DNA of 64,000 bases, taken from contig NZ_CP027062.1 of assembly GCF_002966125.1 (NCBI RefSeq), positions 2,108,001-2,172,000 on the forward strand. The letters run 5' to 3'. Source of the stretch: Pukyongia salina. GTDB taxonomy: Bacteria; Bacteroidota; Bacteroidia; Flavobacteriales; Flavobacteriaceae. Below the pieces are notes generated by a model, which was given only the letters and a program-made list of their open reading frames with translations, searched no databases and had not been told where the DNA came from. Shown piece after piece: positions 27,593 to 36,254 of this stretch (within the stretch, counting starts at the first letter, position 1; the number at the start of each line of letters is the position of its first letter). Made by a program: the position numbers and the translations under genes.

Positions 27593-28510
27593 TTGAGCAC
27601 GTCTCGTCCACACTTAAGTGTTTTTATCCTCACCTACAATCAGAAAGAGGTGGTGGGAGAGATGCTGGAAGGAATTCTTCGGCAGCAGGGGCCATATACC
27701 CTCGAACTGGTTATTGGGGACGATGCGAGCAGCGACGGTACCCTGGAAATTCTACAAGATTATCAACAAAGATATCCGGATAAGATCAAACTACTAGCTT
27801 CTAACAAGAATATGGGGCTTATCCATAACTTTATGAGAACTCTGGCAGAATGTGATGGAAAATATATCGCGATTTGCGATGGTGACGATTACTGGACAGA
27901 TCCTTTCAAGATCAAGAAACAGCTGGATATTCTTGAAGAACAGGAGGATGTAGACCTGGTCTTCACAGCAAAAAATAATCTGTTTCCGGATGGAAATCTA
28001 GTTGCAGACCCGCGGCCGGATATAGCCGAGGTAACAGATTTCTCCCATCTTATACGTGAAAATTATATCAGTTCGGTGAGCAGTGTTTTTAGAAACCGAA
28101 CCAGGGAAAAACAAGTGCCTCAATGGATACTGGAACTTCCTTATGGTGACTGGCCACTATATCTGTGGACATTGGTAAATGGCGGAAGGATCGTCTATCT
28201 TAAAGATATTACTGCGGTTTACCGTATGGGGATCGGTCAATCTGCGTCCTACCGCTCTAACGAGATCGCAGCCATAGCGGTAAAACAAAAGATTCTGCGA
28301 TTTATGTTAAGCGATCCTCATTTCAGCAGTAAAAGAAAAGAGATAAAACAAAGTCTGGAGGCCACCTGCCTCAAACGTGTAAACGAATATAATCGCCGCA
28401 AACAACGATTCAGGGCTTTTGCCGAAATGCTTTCGATATTTGTAAGGAATCCATCTTTAAAATCCCTCAAACATTATCTTTACTCCTTAAATCAATCTTT
28501 TAAACACTAA
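27593..28510 (+). CDS. GT2-type glycosyltransferase
   Basis: 305 aa, TTG start at 27593. LSVFILTYNQKEVVGEML and LVIGDDASSDGT are the nucleotide-binding blocks; YIAICDGDDYWTDPFKIKKQ is the strongly conserved DGDDYW metal-site signature of one GT2 subgroup. The C-terminal third is basic. It follows the sulfotransferase by 9 bp and precedes a GT4 gene by 7 bp. Confidence 0.9.
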   Translation: MSTSRPHLSVFILTYNQKEVVGEMLEGILRQQGPYTLELVIGDDASSDGTLEILQDYQQRYPDKIKLLASNKNMGLIHNFMRTLAECDGKYIAICDGDDYWTDPFKIKKQLDILEEQEDVDLVFTAKNNLFPDGNLVADPRPDIAEVTDFSHLIRENYISSVSSVFRNRTREKQVPQWILELPYGDWPLYLWTLVNGGRIVYLKDITAVYRMGIGQSASYRSNEIAAIAVKQKILRFMLSDPHFSSKRKEIKQSLEATCLKRVNEYNRRKQRFRAFAEMLSIFVRNPSLKSLKHYLYSLNQSFKH

Positions 28511-28517
28511 CCCACCT

Positions 28518-29657
28518 ATGAAGATCCTCATGGTTTCCATGAATTCCATCCACTTCAGGCGATGGACAGCCCAATTGAAAGATTCGGGTCATGAGGTGCA
28601 TTGGTTCGACGCCACAGACGGAGACCCCATCCCACAATTGGACTGGGTCCCACAGCATCAGGGGTGGCGCTACAAAGGTGGAAATTTTAAGGGACGAACC
28701 TTTATCAAAAAACAGTTGCCGGCTGTCCACAAACTCTTTGAAAAGGATATGGCAGCTGCTTTCCATAAAGTCCTGAAAAAAGTGCAGCCGGATGTGGTGC
28801 ACAGTTTTGTTATGTATAAATGTTCGGTACCCATTTTTCCGGTGATGCAGAAATATCCCAAAATTAAATGGATCTATTCCTCCTGGGGTAGCGACCTGTT
28901 CCATTTTAAGGAGTTGCCCGAGCATCTGGCAGATCTTCAGAGGGTTTTACCCCATATTGACTATCTGTTCACCGATAATATGAGAGATCATCATATTGCT
29001 CAGCACCTGGGTTTTAAGGGAGCATTCTTAGGGGCTTATCCCGGCGGTGGTGGATTCAGGATAACAGATTTTCAGAAATTTATAAAACCGTTCAACAAGC
29101 GGAAAAGTATCCTTATAAAAGGCTATCAGGGAAGATCGGGCAGGGCATTAAATGTACTGGCATCCCTGGAACATATTCCGGAGATCCTGGAGCCCTATGA
29201 TATCGTTCTCTTTGGAGCTGATGATGAAGTTGTCAATTATGTGGAGTCTAATGATTTTCTTCGGAAACATATACAGATCGCTTCAACAAAAAAAGCCATG
29301 GTCTCACACGAAAAAGTATTGCAACTGATGGGGGAAGCTCTTTTGTATGTTGGGAACAGTGCTTCCGATGGCATGCCAAATACCCTTCTGGAGGCTATTG
29401 TCATGGGTGCCTTCCCCATACAATCCAATCCCGGAAATGTGAGTAGGGAGGTTATCGAAGATGGCGTGAACGGCTTGCTCATCAATGATCCGGAAGACGA
29501 AACCCATATTGCGGCACTTATCAAACTTGCACTGCAGGGCAGGGAGATGTGCGAAAAAGCCTTCAGGATCAATATGGAACTAAGGGCTCGCTTCGATTAC
29601 GATACCATAAGGAAAGAAGTGTTAAATTGCTACAGCCAAATAGAAAACGAAATCTAA
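28518..29657 (+). CDS. GT4-type glycosyltransferase
   Basis: 379 aa. The N-terminus MKILMVSMNSIHFRRW and HSFVMYKCSVPIF is a GT-B N-domain; WIYSSWGSDLFHFK is the middle block; ILIKGYQGRSGRAL begins the donor domain. LYVGNSASDGMPNTLLEAIV supplies the E-x7-E-like end, in place of the common EGxPxxxLEA. 6 bp to the next gene. Confidence 0.85.
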   Translation: MKILMVSMNSIHFRRWTAQLKDSGHEVHWFDATDGDPIPQLDWVPQHQGWRYKGGNFKGRTFIKKQLPAVHKLFEKDMAAAFHKVLKKVQPDVVHSFVMYKCSVPIFPVMQKYPKIKWIYSSWGSDLFHFKELPEHLADLQRVLPHIDYLFTDNMRDHHIAQHLGFKGAFLGAYPGGGGFRITDFQKFIKPFNKRKSILIKGYQGRSGRALNVLASLEHIPEILEPYDIVLFGADDEVVNYVESNDFLRKHIQIASTKKAMVSHEKVLQLMGEALLYVGNSASDGMPNTLLEAIVMGAFPIQSNPGNVSREVIEDGVNGLLINDPEDETHIAALIKLALQGREMCEKAFRINMELRARFDYDTIRKEVLNCYSQIENEI

Positions 29658-29663
29658 GAACGG

Positions 29664-30734
29664 GTGCTTACACTAATCTATCCATACCGAAACCGAGACC
29701 TGGAAAGGGTAAAAAGATCCCTGGACTCGTTGAAGTCGCAGCGCGATTCGAATTTTCGGGTAGCCTTTGTAGATTACGGTTCTCGTGCTCAACTGGCTTC
29801 AGAAATAAAAAAACTCATAGGTACATACGCCTTTGTAACCTATACGTACCATCCCGTACAACATCAGCCCTGGAATAAATGCAAAGCGCTCAATAGCGTA
29901 ATAAAGACCCAGGAGGGAGGCTATTTTTTTGTAGCCGATGTCGATATGATCTTCCACCCCGATTTTATCGCGAGGGCAAGGAGTATGCAGCACCCGGATA
30001 TGGCGGTTTATTTTAAAGTTGGTTTTCTTTCGGAAGAGGAAACTGCCAAGAATCTGCCATTTTCAGAATACAAGATCAAATTTGAGAGTGACGAAGGTGC
30101 TACCGGCCTTACCTTAATGCCTGTAGATGCCGTAAAGAAATTGAGGGGATTCGACGAGTTCTATCATTTCTGGGGATCGGAAGATACCGATATGCATGTC
30201 CGACTTAAAAACAGCGGTATCCCGGTTAGCTTTTATAGTGAAGAAGTATTAATGCTGCATCAATATCATGTGATCTACAGAAACAGAGAAGACAAAGCAC
30301 TCACCGAAGAACTAAGGGTGTCCAATATCGTCCGAATTAATCACAGGCATCTGCAAACGGGGATGGCAGCCGGGAGAACCACGGTGAATCCTCAATCCTG
30401 GGGCATTATACCTTCCCGGGAGGATATGGAGCAGCTTGACGGGGCAGAAACAGAGCTCATGTCCAACACAGCCGATGAGGTAAACGAATTTCTGTTTGCG
30501 AGGCTACCCCAACTCGAGCCGGGGGTTCATGCTTTTAAGTTCGTTCAGAAAAAAAAGAAGGGAGCCAAACAACTTATAAAACAGACCTTAGGTAAGCATG
30601 ACGTCCCCACGATTGATATGAAACAGCTTAACGACCAATTATTGCTTCACCTTATTGCTCACCACAGGAACGCTCCTTACAGTTTTGTAGTGGATGTGAA
30701 AGAACCATCTTTAGAGCTGCGAATAAAGTGCTGA
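29664..30734 (+). CDS. GT-A glycosyltransferase, galactosyltransferase-like
   Basis: 356 aa, GTG start. LTLIYPYRNRDLERVKRSL is the N-terminal strand. FFVADVDMIFHPDFI holds a D-x-D (DVD) near residue 92. GFDEFYHFWGSEDTDMHVRL resembles the GW/GxEDxD acceptor block of beta-4-galactosyltransferase-like and chondroitin-polymerase-like GT-A enzymes. The last 100 residues are an extra domain I do not recognise. It ends the first glycosyltransferase block, before a 99-bp gap. Confidence 0.78.
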   Translation: MLTLIYPYRNRDLERVKRSLDSLKSQRDSNFRVAFVDYGSRAQLASEIKKLIGTYAFVTYTYHPVQHQPWNKCKALNSVIKTQEGGYFFVADVDMIFHPDFIARARSMQHPDMAVYFKVGFLSEEETAKNLPFSEYKIKFESDEGATGLTLMPVDAVKKLRGFDEFYHFWGSEDTDMHVRLKNSGIPVSFYSEEVLMLHQYHVIYRNREDKALTEELRVSNIVRINHRHLQTGMAAGRTTVNPQSWGIIPSREDMEQLDGAETELMSNTADEVNEFLFARLPQLEPGVHAFKFVQKKKKGAKQLIKQTLGKHDVPTIDMKQLNDQLLLHLIAHHRNAPYSFVVDVKEPSLELRIKC

Positions 30735-30833
30735 AACATTCGTTTTAAATAGTGAAAATCACTGTTAACAAGTTAATGAGGCCAACCTCACCAATCCTAA
30801 TATAAATTTTATCTTAGCGTTAAAGTCGGTACC

Positions 30834-31994
30834 ATGGCGAAAGCAATCGGATTTATCCCCTTACGAAAAGGCTCTAAAGGCATAGTAAATAAGAACCGAA
30901 GGAAAATGGCAGGACGCCCGTTATTCAGTTGGGTACTTACAGAGGCCATATTCTCTAAACTGGATACCGTTTATGTCTATACAGATGATGAGGTTGTAGA
31001 GGCCTATATTAAAGCCAACTACCAATGGACAGATAAGGTAGAGGTCATGCAACGGGGTGCTCATACCGCTACAGACGATGCTAGTACAGAGGCGGCCATC
31101 CTGGAATTCTGTGAGACGATGAAGTACAACTTCGATACCTTTTGCCTACTGCAAGCCACCTCTCCACTCACTCGTTCGGAAGATATAAACGCCTGCCTTG
31201 AAAAACAGGCTTCGGGTTACGATTCGGTGCTAAGTGCAGTGCGAACTCACAGGTTTTCCTGGAATGAAGATGGTACCGCAAAAAATTATGATTATACCAA
31301 CAGGCCTCGTAGGCAGGATTTCGACGGACTGCTTATAGAAAATGGTGCTGTGTACATTAGCTCCGCCCAGGCATTGAAAAACAGCGGCAATAGGCTTAGT
31401 GGGAAGATAGGCCTGGTAGAAATGAGCGCAGATTCTTACCATGAGATCGATGAAGAGAGCGACTGGCAACTGGTGGAGCAACTACTGCTGGACAGGCTTA
31501 AAAAGTGCAAACAGCAATCGCGGATTTCGTATCTTATCCTGGATGTGGACGGGGTGTTTACAAGTGGCCATGTTTCCTATACAGAGGATGGCGAATTAAC
31601 CAAAGAGTTCGATATGAGGGATGGCATGGGTCTGGAGATCATACGCGAACTGGGAGTTGAGGTAATGGTTATGACTTCGGAAGACTCGGCCCTGGTTGCC
31701 AGCAGGATGAACAAATTAAAGATCGAACATGTCTTTATGGGTGTAAAGGATAAGTACAGCAGAATGCAGCGCCTTATGCGAGACATGAATATCACCCCGG
31801 GAGATATTGCCTATGTGGGTGACGATATTAACGACCTGGCCACTATGTGTACGGTAGGCTGGTCGATGGCCCCAAATAATGCCATGAATATAATAAAACA
31901 GCACGCCGATATGATTTTGAACGAAAGTGGCGGTGCAGGAGCGATTCGCGAAGCATGCGAATTCATCATTAAATATAACAAACGCTATGAGTAA
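30834..31994 (+). CDS. Nonulosonate cytidylyltransferase-HAD phosphatase fusion (NeuA-KdsC type)
   Basis: 386 aa bifunctional protein. Residues 1-220 are a CMP-sialate/KDN synthetase: GFIPLRKGSKGIVNKN is the CTP-binding opening, LLQATSPLTRSEDIN the sugar-site block. Residues 230-386 are a KdsC-like HAD phosphatase: nucleophile and acid D237 and D239 in LDVDGVF, and D330-D331 in GDDIND. It would dephosphorylate a nonulosonate-9-phosphate and then load it on CMP. Because the phosphatase is built in, the pathway probably uses a hexose-6-phosphate, as in KDN synthesis. neuB overlaps by 8 bp. The bases before it show two small 5-bp stems and no clear promoter. Confidence 0.9.
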   Translation: MAKAIGFIPLRKGSKGIVNKNRRKMAGRPLFSWVLTEAIFSKLDTVYVYTDDEVVEAYIKANYQWTDKVEVMQRGAHTATDDASTEAAILEFCETMKYNFDTFCLLQATSPLTRSEDINACLEKQASGYDSVLSAVRTHRFSWNEDGTAKNYDYTNRPRRQDFDGLLIENGAVYISSAQALKNSGNRLSGKIGLVEMSADSYHEIDEESDWQLVEQLLLDRLKKCKQQSRISYLILDVDGVFTSGHVSYTEDGELTKEFDMRDGMGLEIIRELGVEVMVMTSEDSALVASRMNKLKIEHVFMGVKDKYSRMQRLMRDMNITPGDIAYVGDDINDLATMCTVGWSMAPNNAMNIIKQHADMILNESGGAGAIREACEFIIKYNKRYE

Positions 31995-32862
31995 GTACCC
32001 CAAACCTTTTGTGATAGCCGAAATTGGCTGTAACCACAAAGGAGATATGGAATTAGCCAAAGAGCTTGTGAAGGTGGCAAAGATCTTCTGCAACGTGGAT
32101 GCGGTGAAATTTCAGAAGAGAAATAATAAAGAACTGCTTACCGAAGAACAGTACGAAGCGCCACACCCTAACCCGGTGAACTCTTATGGGGATACCTATG
32201 GAGCGCACAGGGAATTCCTGGAATTCTCTGTAGAACAGCACGCCGAATTGAAGTCGTATTGTGAAGAGATAGGGATTGTTTACTCCACCTCGGTGTGGGA
32301 TCTAACCTCGGCCCGGGAGATCGCATCCTTAGATCCTCAATTCATCAAGATCCCTTCGGCCTGTAATAACCATTACGAAATGCTGGGATGGTTATGTGAA
32401 AATTATACCGGGGAGATCCATATCTCCACCGGGATGACCACAAAGGATGAGATCGCTTCCCTGGTAGCATTCTTTTCTGAAAAAGGCAGAAACAAAGACC
32501 TGGTGCTTTACAACTGTACATCCGGATACCCAGTGCCTTTTGAAGATGTGTGTTTGCTGGATATCTCACTTTTAAAGGAGAAATATGGAGATAAAGTAAA
32601 GCATGTGGGATTTTCGGGTCATCACCTTGGGATAGCTGTCGATATTGCTGCCTATACCTTGGGAGCACCTATTATTGAAAGACATTATACCCTGGACCGT
32701 ACCTGGAAAGGTACAGATCACGCGGCATCTTTGGAACCCATGGGTTTACGAAAGCTAAGCAGGGACCTCAATGCCGTGTATAAAGCACTCACTTACAAAT
32801 CTACAGATGTGCTTCCCATTGAAGCGGTTCAGCGCGAAAAACTGAAATACAAAAAGGTATAA
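31987..32862 (+). CDS. neuB: Nonulosonic acid synthase (NeuB family)
   Basis: Condenses PEP with an N-acetylmannosamine-like or mannose-derived acceptor to give a nine-carbon acid. 291 aa from ATG 31987, chosen because it gives the canonical PFVIAEIGCNHKG opening; the frame is open to a TTG at 31927 inside the previous gene. KFQKRNNKELLTEEQY, IKIPSACNNHYEML, HISTGMTTKDEI and ERHYTLDRTWKGTDHAASLEP are catalytic-barrel blocks. The protein ends soon after the barrel: there is no C-terminal antifreeze-like (SAF) domain, unlike the roughly 345-aa standard NeuB. This short form with a fused cytidylyltransferase-phosphatase suggests a KDN-9-phosphate synthase, by inference. Confidence 0.88.
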   Translation: MSKYPKPFVIAEIGCNHKGDMELAKELVKVAKIFCNVDAVKFQKRNNKELLTEEQYEAPHPNPVNSYGDTYGAHREFLEFSVEQHAELKSYCEEIGIVYSTSVWDLTSAREIASLDPQFIKIPSACNNHYEMLGWLCENYTGEIHISTGMTTKDEIASLVAFFSEKGRNKDLVLYNCTSGYPVPFEDVCLLDISLLKEKYGDKVKHVGFSGHHLGIAVDIAAYTLGAPIIERHYTLDRTWKGTDHAASLEPMGLRKLSRDLNAVYKALTYKSTDVLPIEAVQREKLKYKKV

Positions 32863-32871
32863 TAGGACAGT

Positions 32872-34281
32872 ATGAGAGGTAAAAAAGTATTTATACTTTT
32901 TCCGGATGGTGTTGGCTTGCGAAACTTTGCATTTACTCATTTCAAGGAAATTGGCGATGAGATGGGATTCGATATCACCTATTGGAATAACACCGTTTTT
33001 TCATTGGATAAAAATCTAGGCTATCCGGAGGTCGTTATCAAAAATACCGCTGTCCATCCAAAAACCGCGGTACTGAACAGGGCCAGAAAACGGGTAGAAT
33101 TAAAACTTTCGGAAAAAAGATTCCAGGATCCTGTTTACAAGACCTATACCTTTCCATTGGTTTGGAATAATTTTAAATCTTTTCTGAAGTCGGCTTACGT
33201 ACTTTATCATCAAACTTTTTCGAGTACCCAAAAGGGGTGGCAGCGTATTGTAGACAAGACCTATGCCGCCGAGCGCAGCACCGCACGCTACAGGGAATGT
33301 GTGGCTCAACTGCAAGAACATCGTCCCGATATGGTTTTCAGTACGACCCAACGCGCCACCCAGGCGATCGCTCCCATCCTGGCAGCACAGGATCTTGGGA
33401 TCCCAACGGCCTGCTGGATCTACAGCTGGGATAACTTACCGAAGGGGATGAGTACGATAGAAACCGACTATTATTTTGTCTGGTCCGATCTTATGAAAGA
33501 TCAGTTATTACAATACTATCCCAAGATCAGGGAAGAACAGGTCTTTGTTACGGGAACGCCACAGTTTGAACCCCATTACGATACAGGCCTGGTGATGTCG
33601 AGGGAAGCGTTTTGCAGCGAGTACAACCTAAACCCGGAGCGTCGCTATATCTGTTTCTCGGGAGATGACCAGACTACCTCACCGCTAGATCAATATTACC
33701 TGGAAGATACGGCAAAAGCTGTGAGTAGGTTAAGGGACGAAGGCTACGACCTAGGGATCATTTACCGCAAAGTGCCAATCGATTTTTCAGATCGCTACGA
33801 TTTTGTGCTGGATGAATTTAAAGACCTTATTACTCCTATCGATCCATTATGGAAACAGATGGGCGATCGCTGGAACCAGGTGATGCCTACCAAGGCAGAT
33901 TACAAATTACTGGTAAATACCTGTTACCATTCAGAATTGGTTGTAAATATTTGTTCCAGTATGGTGTTCGATTTTGTGGTGCACGACAAGCCCTGCATCT
34001 ACCCGAATTACGAGCAGCCCCAACTTAAAAAGGGTATTCGGGACATTGGGCAGAATTACAAGTACGTACACTTTAGGTCCATGCCTAATGATGCCGTGGT
34101 ATGGGCACTAAGTAAAGAAGAGATCTACAACGGGATAAAAGCTATCCTGGATAAGGAAGTAGATCCCGTTCCTGTGGCAAAAAGGTGGTATGGTGTGGTA
34201 AACATAGCTGAGCAACCGGAAAAGGCCTCGGAGCGAATATGGGAGGGAATTGAACAAATCCTTCAGAAAACACAAACATGA
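32872..34281 (+). CDS. Putative GT-B-fold transferase, undefined family
   Basis: 469 aa. I do not recognise a named family. Features: an N-terminal FILFPDGVGLRNFAFTHF, a central IPTACWIYSWDNLPKGM then YYFVWSDLMKDQLLQYYP and VFVTGTPQFEPH, and a C-terminal VNICSSMVFDFVVHDKPCIYPN. The order of these blocks is that of GT-B or CDP-glycerol-transferase-like proteins: UDP/CMP-site glycine-proline, then a late Ser-Ser-x-x-x-Asp. Its place 9 bp after neuB makes it a candidate nonulosonate transferase. It overlaps the next sulfotransferase by 4 bp. Confidence 0.58.
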   Translation: MRGKKVFILFPDGVGLRNFAFTHFKEIGDEMGFDITYWNNTVFSLDKNLGYPEVVIKNTAVHPKTAVLNRARKRVELKLSEKRFQDPVYKTYTFPLVWNNFKSFLKSAYVLYHQTFSSTQKGWQRIVDKTYAAERSTARYRECVAQLQEHRPDMVFSTTQRATQAIAPILAAQDLGIPTACWIYSWDNLPKGMSTIETDYYFVWSDLMKDQLLQYYPKIREEQVFVTGTPQFEPHYDTGLVMSREAFCSEYNLNPERRYICFSGDDQTTSPLDQYYLEDTAKAVSRLRDEGYDLGIIYRKVPIDFSDRYDFVLDEFKDLITPIDPLWKQMGDRWNQVMPTKADYKLLVNTCYHSELVVNICSSMVFDFVVHDKPCIYPNYEQPQLKKGIRDIGQNYKYVHFRSMPNDAVVWALSKEEIYNGIKAILDKEVDPVPVAKRWYGVVNIAEQPEKASERIWEGIEQILQKTQT

Positions 34282-35087
34282 GAGAGCTCGAACAAAAGAT
34301 CATCTTCCTGAATTCGTATTCTCCACGAAGTGGGCATAATTTTGTTTCGGAGGTTTTCAAGATCTTTTCAGATCATGAGGTGCTTATTCACAACAGGAGT
34401 GAAACCAGGCTTTCAACATTACTAAAATCGTACTATGAGGTCTATGACAGGACGATCTCGCAACAAACCGATAAAGAATTCATGGATCATTTGTTCATAG
34501 ATGGTTTACGGGAAAGGATCCTTGAGAAATCCGATAGAAAATATGTGATGATCAAGGATACCACCTTTGAAGGAAAAGATATGCTTCCCCGGGTATTCCC
34601 GCATGATATTCATGTTATACTCCTTCGCGATCCAAAAGGAGTATACAACAGCCTGTTAAAGGGAATGAAGTTTCAGAAAAAAGGATGGAAGAATCTTACG
34701 AAACGTCTTACCTTCCAGTTGGGGATCTACCCCTACTATTTTTGCAGGAAAGCATCCGGGAGGGTACTTAAGATATTGCCTGATCTTACACGACATAAAG
34801 TAGTTAGATATGAGGATCTGCATGAGAAGGACGAAAAGACCTTAGGCCTATTAAAAGAGCTTTTTAGCTGTGATAAGAGCATGGCGCAAATTAATAAGGA
34901 AATAGATGCAATCGCAGTGATAAATACATCCTTTATCAAAGAAGTAGGTGCAGAGAAGGTATGGGATATGAAACAGAAGAGCGATCGGTTCGATCCTGTG
35001 AACAGAAAAGGCAACCCTTATCTGGTTAGAGTGGCAATTCGCTATGGATCCAGAGCTCTACGAAAGAAATTAAATTATTTAAATTAA
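34278..35087 (+). CDS. Sulfotransferase family protein 5
   Basis: 269 aa. The PAPS loop is NSYSPRSGHNFVSEVF near residue 11; the 3'-phosphate motif is ILLRDPKGVYNSLL with R117 and S125 (R-x7-S). Glycine-histidine (SGHN) in the loop is unusual beside the common SG[ST]. It overlaps the putative GT-B transferase, so it may sulfate the residue that enzyme adds. Cytoplasmic, no signal sequence. Confidence 0.78.
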   Translation: MRELEQKIIFLNSYSPRSGHNFVSEVFKIFSDHEVLIHNRSETRLSTLLKSYYEVYDRTISQQTDKEFMDHLFIDGLRERILEKSDRKYVMIKDTTFEGKDMLPRVFPHDIHVILLRDPKGVYNSLLKGMKFQKKGWKNLTKRLTFQLGIYPYYFCRKASGRVLKILPDLTRHKVVRYEDLHEKDEKTLGLLKELFSCDKSMAQINKEIDAIAVINTSFIKEVGAEKVWDMKQKSDRFDPVNRKGNPYLVRVAIRYGSRALRKKLNYLN

Positions 35088-35105
35088 TATATAACCATCT
35101 TTAAT

Positions 35106-36254
35106 ATGCATCTGGGCTTCGTAACATCCGAATATCCACATCCTCGTATAAGCAGAGCGGCTGGAATTGCGACGAGCTTAAAGAATCTTGTGGATGCATT
35201 GGTAAGAAGGGGTGTTGAGGTGAGCATTTTTGTGTATCATGAAAAAGAAGATGCTGTATTTACTGAAGATGGGATACGGTTTCATCTACTAAAGAAGCGG
35301 CATTACCCTATACTGGGATGGTATCGATACAGGAAGCATATTGCGGCCTATGTGAATAAGTTTGTAAGGTCTGATGGTATAGACGCCATTGAGGCTCCAG
35401 ACTGGACCGGAATTACTGCCTTTATGAAATTGGACGCACCTCTTGTAATTCGATTTCATGGCAGCGACACCTATTTTTGTTATCTGGATGGTCGTGTTCA
35501 AAAATGGAAGAATAAATTCTTCGAGAAACAGGCCGTAAAACGAGCAGTAGCGTTTATTGCTCCTACTACCTTCGCGGGGCAGGAGAGTGCCAAACTTTTT
35601 GGTTTACCCAAAGATAAAGTAACTACCATACATTATGGGTTGAACCTGGCCGATTTCAGGAATGAGGACCCGTCTGAATTCACGAAGTATCGCCTGCTAA
35701 ATATTGGTACAATCATTAGAAAGAAAGGTGTGTTTCAACTCGCTGAGATGTTCTCAAAACTCGTTGCAGTAGAGCCACGCGCCGAACTGATCCTAATAGG
35801 TTCAGATTCGGGAGATATGAAAACCGGTTCAGAGTCTACCTGGGAGGTACTTCAGTCGCACTTCAGTGATGAAGCAAAGAAAAGAGTGAAATACGTTGGA
35901 AAGATACCCTATAGCGAAGTGAAGCAGCACATACGAGATGCACATGTTTGCGTGTTTCCATCACTGGCAGAAACACTGGGGATGGTGACCATAGAGTCGA
36001 TGGCATTGCAGAAGGTGGTTGTGAACACCAACTACGGGTGGGCGGAGGAGCTGATCGACCACGGTGTAAACGGGTATAAAGCAGATCCCAATGATACGGA
36101 TGCCTATGTAAAGATCATCACAGATCTTTTTCCTTCGGAACAGAAGACCCTTGAAATTGGGAAAGCTGCGCGAACGAAAATCGAGAAGGTATTCGATATG
36201 GAAAAGATCGTCCAGACGAATATTGAATTCTACGAACAAATAATAAGTCGATGA
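35106..36254 (+). CDS. GT4-type glycosyltransferase
   Basis: 382 aa. MHLGFVTSEYPHPRISRAAG is the N-terminal Rossmann opening with the glycine-rich acceptor loop. VIRFHGSDTYF, IHYGLNLADF, LLNIGTIIRKKGVFQLAEMF, VFPSLAETLGMVTIESMALQ (E-x7-E) follow. Normal length; overlaps the following gene by 4 bp. Confidence 0.9.
   Translation: MHLGFVTSEYPHPRISRAAGIATSLKNLVDALVRRGVEVSIFVYHEKEDAVFTEDGIRFHLLKKRHYPILGWYRYRKHIAAYVNKFVRSDGIDAIEAPDWTGITAFMKLDAPLVIRFHGSDTYFCYLDGRVQKWKNKFFEKQAVKRAVAFIAPTTFAGQESAKLFGLPKDKVTTIHYGLNLADFRNEDPSEFTKYRLLNIGTIIRKKGVFQLAEMFSKLVAVEPRAELILIGSDSGDMKTGSESTWEVLQSHFSDEAKKRVKYVGKIPYSEVKQHIRDAHVCVFPSLAETLGMVTIESMALQKVVVNTNYGWAEELIDHGVNGYKADPNDTDAYVKIITDLFPSEQKTLEIGKAARTKIEKVFDMEKIVQTNIEFYEQIISR

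Noticed and set aside
30735-30833. Terminator or promoter before the cytidylyltransferase gene
   Set aside because: Only two 5-bp stems without T-tracts and a TATCTTAG element without a spaced TTG.
31927-31986. Longer NeuB start
   Set aside because: It lies wholly in the previous gene; the canonical NeuB opening begins at ATG 31987.
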